DNA from: an uncultured Eubacteriales bacterium
GTDB taxonomy: Bacteria; Bacillota; Clostridia; Oscillospirales; Oscillospiraceae
Length of the DNA: 5,665 nucleotides
Direction of reading: 5' to 3'
Assembly (NCBI GenBank): GCA_900321335.1
Contig: ONVR01000092.1
Span: 1 to 5,665 of the forward strand
Both the position numbers and the translations under genes were made by a program. Positions within the stretch are counted from its first letter, which is position 1. Each line of letters starts with the position of its first letter. A model generated the notes under the pieces. The model was not told the origin of the DNA. It saw only the letters and a list, made by a program, of their open reading frames with translations, and ran no database searches. Shown piece after piece: positions 1-5,637 of the stretch.

Positions 1-30
1 AAAACCTGCCGATGAGAGTCGGCAGGTTTT
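1..30. terminator. Bidirectional intrinsic terminator downstream of the glycyl radical enzyme gene
   Basis: A perfect inverted repeat, AAAACCTGCCGA at 1-12 and TCGGCAGGTTTT at 19-30, encloses the 6-base loop TGAGAG. Because the stem begins with AAAA and ends with TTTT, a transcript from either strand would form a GC-rich stem followed by a U-run. It lies 59 bases beyond the TGA stop of the minus-strand glycyl radical enzyme gene (stop at 90-92), where a terminator for that gene is expected. Bases 31-89 hold nothing else that I can recognise. Confidence 0.85.
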
Positions 31-89
31 TGCGTTGGATTCGTTATCCGGCTGCCCAAGGGGCGCGTCTGTCATGGAAAACGTTTTGC

Positions 90-2537
90 TCAGAGATTGT
101 TTTCCGTTCTGCTGATCAGGTCGTTCTGGCAGTCCCGGGACAGTTCGATGAAATAGGCGGAGTAGCCCGCGATGCGGACCACCAGATCCCGGAAGGTGGC
201 GGGGTCGGCCTGGGCGGCCCGCATGGTCTCGGAGGAGACGATGTTGTACTGGACCTCCATGCCGCCGCTTTCCATATAGGTCTGGGTCATGGTGCGGAGC
301 TTTTCGATGCCGTCTTCCCGGCTCAGGGCGGAGGGATGGATACGGATGTTCAGGGCAAGGCCGTTCATGAACTTGCCCTGCTCAAAGCACAGGGCGGATG
401 CCAGCACGGCGGTTGGGCCGTTCTTGTCCCGGCCTTGGGCGGGGGAGGCCGCGTCGGCGATGGGCTTGCCCGCCAGACGCCCGTCGGGAGTGGCCCAGGT
501 GGTATAGCCCTGGGCGACGTGGCTGGCCGCGCCGTACATACCGCCCTTGAAGATCCGGCTGCGGGTGCTGTAACACTCCCGGCAGATCTCGTAGTAGGTG
601 TCCACCACCCACTTCATCTGTTCGTCGGCGTAGGGATCGGCGTTGCCGTAATGGGGCACTTCACTGAGGATCTGCTGCCGCAGGACCTCGTGTCCCTCCC
701 AGTTGGCCATGTAGGCGTCGTAGAGCTCCCGGGTGGTGCAGAGCTTTTTGTCAAAGCACATATACCGGATGGTGGTCAGGGAGTCGGCAACGGTGGCAAG
801 ACCCACGGCGGTGCAGCCGTAGGAGTTGTACTTGGCCCCGCCGCAGACCACGTCTTTGCCGTTTTCCATACAGCCCTCCATGGAGATGGAGAGGATGGGG
901 TGCTGGTCGTGATACATGAACAGGTACTCCACGTAGTTTTCAATGGAGACCTGGGCCTTGAGCACGTAGGCAGCCAGGGTGCGCCAGGCCTGCTTGACCT
1001 CGTCGAGAGACTGCATATCGTACAGATAGCCCGTATGGATGCTGCACTGCTGATGGTTGAAGGGGTTGCAGCCGTCGTTGAGGGCCATGTCCAGAATGGT
1101 GCTGTACTGGGTATAGGCCTCGGGAGGGGTGGTGCCGTTGCCGGCGGCGTAGTCGTTGCCGGAGCCCGTGATCTCCTGGCAGCCGATCAGCGCGTAGTCC
1201 CGGGCGTCCCGCAGAGAGAAGCCCAGCTCCTTCATAGCGCCGGGGATGATGACCTCGTCGTTCTGGAACAGGGGCAGACCGCCCACCAGACGGTTGACCT
1301 CAATGGCGCACTCCCAGAGCTCGTCGGGGGTGTTCTTGTTGATCCGCAGGGAGATGGTGGGGTCGTGCAGGCTGAGCCTGCCGAGAGTCTCCAGGGTCAT
1401 ATAGGTGACGGGATTGGTGGCGTCCTCGCCGGTGTCCGGGTCCACGCCGCCGATGGTGGTGTGCAGGTAGGTGTTGCCGATGCCGATGATCACCGTCAGA
1501 GGACCCACGCCGCCGTTATAGAAGCTGTTGATCTTCATGAAGAAGCAGTCCGTGATCTCCTGGGCCTGGTCCATGGTGATCCGTCCCGCCTCCAGGTCGG
1601 CCTTAAGATAGGGCCAGGTGTATTGGTCAAACCGGCCGAAGGAGCCGATATCCGTGACGCCGGACATGGCGATCATCATCTCGTAGAGCAGGGTCGCCTG
1701 GCAGGCCTGCCAGTAGGTTTGCACCGGGTTTTCGGAGATCCAGGTCAGGTTGTCGCCCATCTGCCGCAGCTCCGCGCTGCGGGCCGCATCGGCGCAGCGC
1801 GCCGCCGCGTCATAGCAGACCTGGCCGTAGCGCTTGAGTAGGGTAATGGCGCCGTCGCAGACGATCTCCACGGCGCTGTAAAACAGATTTTTCTCCAGAT
1901 CCTCGCCCATGAGATTGTTCCGGTGGGCGTCGATCCAGTCCCGGGCCTGCTGCCGCAGAGCCGCGTAGCCTGTGGAGAGAAGCTTCCGATACCCGGGAGT
2001 GGAATGGCCGGCGGGCATCATGACGATGGGCATGTTCTCACTGAAGGAGCGCACCCCCAGGCGGTTGAGTTCGTCGTAGCCCTCCGGCTGCCAGGCGTTG
2101 GCCATGGCGTCGATGGTGCGGCCCCGCCAGTAGGCGCCCACGGCGCGGAGCCTTTCCATATCCTCCGGAGACATGACGAGACGCAGTTCATCCGTCTCCG
2201 GGTTGTGGTACATCCCGTCGTCGCCCAGCTTCCAGATGCCCTCGTCGGCCAGCTTGACGTACATATCGCCGCCGCCCCAGCGTGGGTCCAGACGGGTGCC
2301 GCAGAAATACTTGGTGTTGTTGGCCACCAGAATCTCGTGATCCTCTACCCGCGGGGTCATCTCCTCGCACATGGCTTTGAAAATCAGGGCATTGCGAATG
2401 GTGGGGACCACGTTTTCATATTTTTTGTTGGCCTCCGTTATGATCGTGGCCCGCTCCGAGTCCACCTGGAAGATCCGCTCCCGGGTGCGCTCATGCATGA
2501 CCTTCATACGCTCGGTTACAGGACGAAACCGGTACAT
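90..2537 (-). CDS. Glycyl radical enzyme, PFL-like superfamily, substrate class unassigned
   Basis: This 815-residue protein belongs to the pyruvate formate-lyase-like glycyl radical enzymes. These are oxygen-sensitive cytosolic enzymes that use a protein glycyl radical to make a cysteine thiyl radical, which attacks the substrate. The PFL-like domain covers most of the protein. The catalytic loop reads IGCQEITG, with Cys453 and Glu455. The C-terminal radical loop reads RIAGYSAYF, with the radical on Gly791. The family motif TPDGR is at 683-687 and an NSYGCTAVG segment is at 571-579. A single Cys followed by x-Glu is the pattern of the dehydratase, C-N or C-S lyase and decarboxylase classes; pyruvate formate-lyase has two adjacent cysteines, so this is not formate/acetyl-CoA chemistry. 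I cannot assign the substrate: the Gln between Cys and Glu differs from the GCVE form I recall for choline, glycerol, hydroxyproline and isethionate enzymes. The start is supported by GGAGG (2545-2549) 7 bases upstream of the ATG. The gene has its own promoter and terminator. The radical-SAM activase it needs is not in the window. Confidence 0.93.
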   Translation of the reverse strand: MYRFRPVTERMKVMHERTRERIFQVDSERATIITEANKKYENVVPTIRNALIFKAMCEEMTPRVEDHEILVANNTKYFCGTRLDPRWGGGDMYVKLADEGIWKLGDDGMYHNPETDELRLVMSPEDMERLRAVGAYWRGRTIDAMANAWQPEGYDELNRLGVRSFSENMPIVMMPAGHSTPGYRKLLSTGYAALRQQARDWIDAHRNNLMGEDLEKNLFYSAVEIVCDGAITLLKRYGQVCYDAAARCADAARSAELRQMGDNLTWISENPVQTYWQACQATLLYEMMIAMSGVTDIGSFGRFDQYTWPYLKADLEAGRITMDQAQEITDCFFMKINSFYNGGVGPLTVIIGIGNTYLHTTIGGVDPDTGEDATNPVTYMTLETLGRLSLHDPTISLRINKNTPDELWECAIEVNRLVGGLPLFQNDEVIIPGAMKELGFSLRDARDYALIGCQEITGSGNDYAAGNGTTPPEAYTQYSTILDMALNDGCNPFNHQQCSIHTGYLYDMQSLDEVKQAWRTLAAYVLKAQVSIENYVEYLFMYHDQHPILSISMEGCMENGKDVVCGGAKYNSYGCTAVGLATVADSLTTIRYMCFDKKLCTTRELYDAYMANWEGHEVLRQQILSEVPHYGNADPYADEQMKWVVDTYYEICRECYSTRSRIFKGGMYGAASHVAQGYTTWATPDGRLAGKPIADAASPAQGRDKNGPTAVLASALCFEQGKFMNGLALNIRIHPSALSREDGIEKLRTMTQTYMESGGMEVQYNIVSSETMRAAQADPATFRDLVVRIAGYSAYFIELSRDCQNDLISRTENNL

Positions 2538-2554
2538 AACACAACCTCCGTTCC

Positions 2555-2567
2555 GGCGCGGCGCGCC
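2555..2567. other. GC-only palindrome in the 5' leader of the glycyl radical enzyme gene
   Basis: GGCGCG-G-CGCGCC is a 6-1-6 inverted repeat made only of G and C. It lies between the predicted transcription start (about 2575) and the Shine-Dalgarno site (2545-2549). It could be a second protein-binding site. A 1-base loop cannot form a good RNA hairpin without losing pairs. In a GC-rich genome such a palindrome may be chance. Confidence 0.3.
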
Positions 2568-2581
2568 ACTTGCTTTTCTTT

Positions 2582-2610
2582 ATTTTACCGCCAATTTGGC
2601 GGATGTACAA
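2582..2610 (-). promoter_or_regulatory. Predicted sigma-A-type promoter of the glycyl radical enzyme gene
   Basis: On the minus strand, a -35-like TTGTAC (2605-2610) is followed by exactly 17 bases and then TAAAAT (2582-2587), which matches five of six bases of the TATAAT consensus. The -35 is weak, with TTG kept and the rest diverged. That suits a promoter that needs an activator or is tightly controlled. A start near 2575 would give a leader of about 38 bases before the ATG at 2537. The spacer holds a perfect inverted repeat, listed separately. Confidence 0.6.
2588..2602. promoter_or_regulatory. Predicted operator: 15-base inverted repeat inside the promoter spacer
   Basis: CCGCCAAATTGGCGG (minus-strand reading) is a perfect 7-1-7 palindrome. 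It lies entirely within the 17-base spacer between the predicted -35 and -10 boxes of the glycyl radical enzyme promoter, with its right arm touching the -10. A dimeric regulator bound here would block RNA polymerase, or, if of the MerR kind, could distort the spacer. As RNA it would give only a short stem and no following U-run, so it is not a convincing terminator. I do not recognise the motif as the site of a particular regulator. Confidence 0.5.
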
Positions 2611-2649
2611 GAGCCGCCGCAAATCTTTTCGCGGCGGCTCTCGTTTTTT
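2610..2649 (+). terminator. Strong hairpin terminator whose T-tract is on the plus strand
   Basis: The arms AGAGCCGCCGC (2610-2620) and GCGGCGGCTCT (2631-2641) form an 11-pair stem around a 10-base loop. They are followed on the plus strand by CG and six Ts (2644-2649). This is a classic intrinsic terminator for plus-strand transcription, although no plus-strand gene ends here. On the minus strand the hairpin is 18 bases past the anti-sigma stop codon and is followed only by TTGTACAT, a weak U-run, so it may also end the sigma operon, but less efficiently. Its edge touches the -35 box of the next gene's promoter. Confidence 0.7.
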
Positions 2650-2658
2650 CCGGGGTGG

Positions 2659-3615
2659 TTAATTGTCATCCTCAGGCTCGTCATCGTCGGGATCCCAGTC
2701 CTCAGGGCCATCCCCGTCTTCGTCATCTCCGGAATCGTCCAGATCATCGTCCGGATCGTCTTCCTCATCGTGGGGTTCCTGGGCGTCCTCCAGGTCGTCC
2801 ACCAGATCCTCCAGCTCGTCGAGATACGGATCCTCCGGAAACGCGTCGGGGAGATTGGCGTAATCCTCCGGATCCACACCCGTGCCGCTGAAACGGGACG
2901 CCAGCTCGTACAGGGGCATGGCGGCCAGTTTGTCCAGATCCAGAGCGGGATTTTCCCGCTGCATACGGAGGATCAGCGCCGCCTTGCCGGGAGAAATGCC
3001 GTAGTGATCGGCAAGGGTAACGAGGGCCTCGTCCGCGTCTACGCTCTGGTCAAGGACCCGGGCGCTGCCCACCATGGCGTCCACGCTCTGATCGATCTGC
3101 CGGGACAGTTCAATACGGAGCGTCTGGGATTTCTTCTCGCTGTCGCAGTCCACGGACAGGAGCACCACGTTTTGGGTTTCCGTCAGGTAGCCGTGCTTGA
3201 CCATGGAGCCCAGAAGGGCGTTGACGGCCACGTCCAGATCCGTGTTTTTCAGGTTCATATCCTCCAGGACGATCCGGCCGTCCGGGTTGTTGGCCTCCGC
3301 CCGGATGACCCTTTCCCGGCTGTTGACCGACAGGGTCACGCTGGGGTTGACGTCGAGATAGACAGTCGCCTGGATGCGCAGGTTGACCAGAAAGTAGGCC
3401 AGGAAAACAAGAACGAATACCGCAGCGGCGGCAAGGGCGGGGCGGAGCACCTTGATTGCGGTACGCCGCCGGGACGCCGTGCCGTCCAGATACCAGGCCG
3501 TCTCATCGGCCCGCTCCACCGGCTGGTGCCAGAGCGCCTCGGCACGGTTGGGGACCATGTCGTTTACTGCGTTTTTCAGATGCCGCTCCACGCGGTCGTT
3601 GGTGACGGTGCTCAT
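2659..3615 (-). CDS. RsgI-like single-pass anti-sigma factor with polyacidic extracytoplasmic tail
   Basis: This 318-residue membrane protein is the likely partner of the ECF sigma factor just upstream. Residues 1-56 form a short cytoplasmic part, presumably the sigma-binding segment. It does not look like the usual RsgI N-terminal domain, but its LKNAVNDMVPN stretch resembles the start of clostridial RsgI-family proteins that pair with ECF sigmas. One membrane helix spans about 57-78. Outside the membrane comes an RsgI-like middle domain with VYLDVNPSVTLSVN (85-98) and the helical ISPGKAALI stretch (207-215). In characterised RsgI proteins the chain cuts itself between Asn and Pro of this motif; here that is Asn90-Pro91, about 12 residues from the membrane. 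Residues 261-318 are extremely acidic: 36 of 58 are Asp or Glu, with no Lys or Arg. Many RsgI proteins carry carbohydrate-binding domains at this end; this one has none. The start overlaps the sigma stop (ATGA), with GGAGG (3623-3627) 7 bases upstream. Confidence 0.85.
   Translation of the reverse strand: MSTVTNDRVERHLKNAVNDMVPNRAEALWHQPVERADETAWYLDGTASRRRTAIKVLRPALAAAAVFVLVFLAYFLVNLRIQATVYLDVNPSVTLSVNSRERVIRAEANNPDGRIVLEDMNLKNTDLDVAVNALLGSMVKHGYLTETQNVVLLSVDCDSEKKSQTLRIELSRQIDQSVDAMVGSARVLDQSVDADEALVTLADHYGISPGKAALILRMQRENPALDLDKLAAMPLYELASRFSGTGVDPEDYANLPDAFPEDPYLDELEDLVDDLEDAQEPHDEEDDPDDDLDDSGDDEDGDGPEDWDPDDDEPEDDN
2662..2835 (-). repeat. Low-complexity GAT/GAC/GAG tract encoding the acidic tail
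   Basis: This 174-base stretch is dominated by Asp and Glu codons and encodes residues 261-318 of the anti-sigma factor. It is codon-level low complexity with irregular short runs of Asp codons and no exact tandem unit. It contains no Lys or Arg codon. Such tracts can change length by slippage, so the tail may vary between strains. Confidence 0.6.
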
Positions 3616-4187
3616 AGCTTTCCCTCCAGTTCTTTTCGCAGTTTTTTCAGACCTCTGCTGTATTTGGACAAAACGGTGGAAAGGGGAAGATCCAGCAGCT
3701 CGCCGATCTGGCGGTGCTTGAGGCCCGATACGGCGTGCAGGATGATGATCCGGCTCTCCTCCGGGGTGAGGGATTCCAGGGCGGCCTTCAGAACGATCCT
3801 GTCCTCCAGATCGGTGATCCGGTCAAAACCCGGATCTTCGGCTGCGGCCTCAACGGAAACGGCGGCGGTGCGGCGCTGTTGCCGGAAGCGCATCATGCAC
3901 AGGTTCCGGGTGATGGTGAGGATCCAGGCCATGGGTTTTCCCTGGGGTGTATAGAGATGGGCGGCCCCGCGGATCTTCAGAAACGTCTCCTGCATCACGT
4001 CCTCGGCGTCCTGGCTGTGGCGAAGCAGGGACAGGGCATAGGCGTATACGGCGCCGCTGGTCTGCTCATACAGGGTGCAGAAAGCATCCTTGTCCTCCCG
4101 GGTGATGCGCAAAAGCAGATCCTCGTCCGGCAAAGAGGCGCGGCGCGCTGCCCGGCTCTCATCGGAAATGGCGGCAAAGGCCAACAT
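3612..4187 (-). CDS. ECF-type RNA polymerase sigma factor
   Basis: This 191-residue protein is an extracytoplasmic-function (group 4) sigma factor, which directs RNA polymerase to a small regulon when its anti-sigma lets it go. Region 2 covers about residues 35-103. It shows the core-binding DAEDVMQETFLKI segment (60-72) and the -10 recognition helix AWILTITRNLCMMRF (87-101). After a short linker, region 4 (about 133-186) shows LTPEESRIIILHAVSGL and a helix-turn-helix, KHRQIGELLDLPLSTVLSKY. The reading frame is open for another 33 codons upstream, but I chose the ATG at 4187. It has a near-perfect GGAGGTGA site 8 bases away, it gives a normal ECF length, and the longer versions would run into the end of the DUF4956 gene. 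The TGA stop overlaps the ATG of the anti-sigma gene by 4 bases, so the two are probably translationally coupled. Confidence 0.93.
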   Translation of the reverse strand: MLAFAAISDESRAARRASLPDEDLLLRITREDKDAFCTLYEQTSGAVYAYALSLLRHSQDAEDVMQETFLKIRGAAHLYTPQGKPMAWILTITRNLCMMRFRQQRRTAAVSVEAAAEDPGFDRITDLEDRIVLKAALESLTPEESRIIILHAVSGLKHRQIGELLDLPLSTVLSKYSRGLKKLRKELEGKL

Positions 4188-4192
4188 GGGGC

Positions 4193-4200
4193 TCACCTCC
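4193..4200 (-). promoter_or_regulatory. Shine-Dalgarno site that sets the sigma factor start
   Basis: GGAGGTGA on the minus strand is almost fully complementary to the 16S rRNA tail. Its GGAGG core ends 8 bases before the ATG at 4185-4187. The alternative in-frame ATG at 4223 has no comparable site at a suitable distance. Confidence 0.75.
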
Positions 4201-4221
4201 CTTGTAAGTTTTTCCAGTTCC

Positions 4222-4251
4222 ATTATAGCGTATTGCGCTCCCGCTGCACAA
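4222..4251 (-). promoter_or_regulatory. Possible internal promoter for the sigma/anti-sigma pair
   Basis: A perfect -10 box, TATAAT (4222-4227 read on the minus strand), overlaps the TAA stop of the DUF4956 gene. An imperfect -35, TTGTGC (4246-4251), lies 18 bases upstream, inside the DUF4956 coding sequence. Transcription would begin near 4215, about 28 bases before the sigma ATG. This would give basal sigma and anti-sigma expression independent of the upstream genes. The -35 keeps only TTG, so the call is tentative. Confidence 0.4.
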
Positions 4252-4891
4252 GCCCCAGCAGAACGGTCAGATTGCCGTTCCGGCACCGCAGATCATCCAG
4301 AAAGGACTGTGCCTGGGCAGGATCGCGCAGAACGACGCGATAGGACAGCTCGTACATGGTGCCCATGTTGGTGGTCTTGACCCGCTGGAGCCGGGCGGAC
4401 GTGGTATAGCGGGTGAACAGATCGTCGAACAGACCGTCATAGCTCAGATCCTCGGCAATGGTGATGCGTAGCTCCCGCTCTCTGGGGAGCAGGGCGTCAA
4501 GGCCCGCCGCATGGAGAAGCAGCAGCAACAGACCGGCCGCAAGGGTGATGATGGCGCCCAGGGTGAGAAACCCCATACCCGCGGCAAGCCCCACCGCCAT
4601 GGCGTAAAACAGAAAGAGGATCTCCCGGGCGGTGCCTGGGGCGCTGCGGAACCGGATCAGGCCAAAGGCGCCAAGCACGGCCACGGAGGTGCCGAGGTTG
4701 CCGTTGACGATCATGATCACCGCGGCCACAAGCAGGGGAAGAACGGTGAGGATCATGCAGAAGCTGCCACCGGCAGGGTCCACCCGGTGGAAGATCCAGG
4801 CGATCACAAGGCCGAAGATCAGCGCCGCGGCCAAGGCCATGGCAACGGATTGCAGGGCAAAGGTCCCCGCGTGAAAAATGCTGCTTAACAT
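4223..4891 (-). CDS. DUF4956 family multi-pass membrane protein
   Basis: This 222-residue protein has four or five hydrophobic segments in its first 130 residues (about 11-33, 43-62, 66-78, 92-110 and 112-129). A hydrophilic domain of about 85 residues follows (136-222) that is probably cytoplasmic. The family hallmark is GAFGLIRFRSAPGTARE (74-90), a conserved loop at the end of a short membrane segment. The biochemical function of DUF4956 proteins is not established, but they are often found next to VTC-domain polyphosphate polymerase genes, as here. Its ATG lies inside the end of the VTC gene with a 7-base overlap (ATGTTAA), so the two are probably translationally coupled, and an AAAGGAG site lies about 9 bases upstream. 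I infer that it is the membrane partner of the soluble VTC protein. Confidence 0.85.
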   Translation of the reverse strand: MLSSIFHAGTFALQSVAMALAAALIFGLVIAWIFHRVDPAGGSFCMILTVLPLLVAAVIMIVNGNLGTSVAVLGAFGLIRFRSAPGTAREILFLFYAMAVGLAAGMGFLTLGAIITLAAGLLLLLLHAAGLDALLPRERELRITIAEDLSYDGLFDDLFTRYTTSARLQRVKTTNMGTMYELSYRVVLRDPAQAQSFLDDLRCRNGNLTVLLGLVQRERNTL

Positions 4892-5637
4892 ATCTGTTTT
4901 CTCCTTTCGGTCCAGTTTTCCTCCCGATGAAGCATATAGGCGCCGTAGTCCCAGGCGCCGTGCTCTTTCCTGTAAACACAGCCGTATTTGGAAAAGGAGG
5001 TGGGGTAGATGTTCAGCCGGGAGAGGATCCGGGAGAACCAGAGGGGCGTGGCCCCCATGATCTTGCTCTCCATAAGGCGAGTGCCCTCCGGCAGAAGCAG
5101 AACGCCGTGGTCCCCGTCCTCCAGCCCCATCTGCGTCCTGCGGCTGCGGATATTGGCGTCAAAGGTGACCCGGAAGTCCGGATCCTCCCGGCCAAACAGG
5201 GCGATGCGGTCATAGGCCAGGTAGAGCCGCCGGCAGAGGGGATAGCGGGCCAGAAAGAAGTCGATCTCCCGCAGGATCTGGCAGTCCGGCTCCGGACGCC
5301 GGCCCTGCTCCACGTAGCGGTAAGCCTCTTCAAGGGTCATCTGTACCCGGCGCTTGTTGACAATATTGTCATACTTTTTCTTGATCTCCAGAAACACGGG
5401 GGAGTCCGGTCCGGGGATGCCGTAGCTGCGGAGCCGGAGCTTTTCCTTGTACACCGGATGCTCCAGGGAGCGACGGATCAGCAGGTCGTCCGGTGTGTCG
5501 TAGTAGATGTTGCAGATGGTGTGCAGGCCGTACTGATCCACCTGCATCCGGGCCTCCAGCGCGGCGCGCAGCGCACGGTACACGTGCTCAGGCATGAGGT
5601 ATTTTTTCTCGTATCGGCTGAAAACAGTCTGTGCCAT
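4885..5637 (-). CDS. VTC-domain (polyphosphate polymerase-type) triphosphate tunnel protein
   Basis: This 250-residue soluble protein matches the VTC domain, the catalytic triphosphate-tunnel fold that in yeast Vtc4 makes polyphosphate from ATP. Tunnel residues expected to hold phosphate and metal are visible in order: RYEKK (8-12), KEKLRLRSYG (64-73, with Arg68 and Arg70), EIKKK (84-88), YDR (142-144), RVTFD (156-160), LMESKI (188-193, with the likely metal-binding Glu190) and SKYG (216-219, with Lys217). There is no membrane segment and no SPX domain, unlike yeast VTC; the overlapping DUF4956 gene probably supplies the membrane part. In other clostridia such genes also sit near CotH-type kinases, but none is in this window. 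The ATG at 5637 has AGGAGG (5648-5653) 10 bases upstream. The motifs look intact, so the enzyme is likely active, but the product (polyphosphate or another phosphorylated product) is inferred from the family. Confidence 0.85.
   Translation of the reverse strand: MAQTVFSRYEKKYLMPEHVYRALRAALEARMQVDQYGLHTICNIYYDTPDDLLIRRSLEHPVYKEKLRLRSYGIPGPDSPVFLEIKKKYDNIVNKRRVQMTLEEAYRYVEQGRRPEPDCQILREIDFFLARYPLCRRLYLAYDRIALFGREDPDFRVTFDANIRSRRTQMGLEDGDHGVLLLPEGTRLMESKIMGATPLWFSRILSRLNIYPTSFSKYGCVYRKEHGAWDYGAYMLHREENWTERRKQIC

Noticed and set aside
12..1841. Long plus-strand reading frame of 609 codons opposite the glycyl radical enzyme gene
   Set aside because: It lies antisense to a clear, motif-complete enzyme. 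Its product is rich in Gly, Val, Ala and His with no recognisable domain, which is typical of the mirror frame in GC-rich genes.
90..2537. Annotation as pyruvate formate-lyase
   Set aside because: Pyruvate formate-lyase needs two adjacent catalytic cysteines. This protein has a single Cys453 followed by Gln-Glu, the pattern of other glycyl radical classes.
2588..2602. Spacer palindrome as the terminator of the sigma operon
   Set aside because: On the minus strand it is followed by TAAAATAAAG rather than a T-run, and its single-base centre leaves only a short RNA stem. Its position between the -35 and -10 boxes fits an operator better.
2663..2863. Plus-strand Ser-rich small reading frame
   Set aside because: The serines come from reading the Asp/Glu codon tract of the anti-sigma tail on the opposite strand.
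2371..3954. Plus-strand reading frame of 527 codons crossing the intergenic region and the sigma/anti-sigma genes
   Set aside because: It runs antisense through two well-supported genes and straight through a terminator hairpin. Its hydrophobic stretch is the antisense reading of the acidic-tail codons, and no family is recognisable.
4188..4286. Longer N-terminus for the sigma factor (33 more codons)
   Set aside because: It would overlap the DUF4956 gene, lacks a good ribosome-binding site, and adds residues not typical of ECF sigma factors. The ATG at 4187 has a near-perfect Shine-Dalgarno site.
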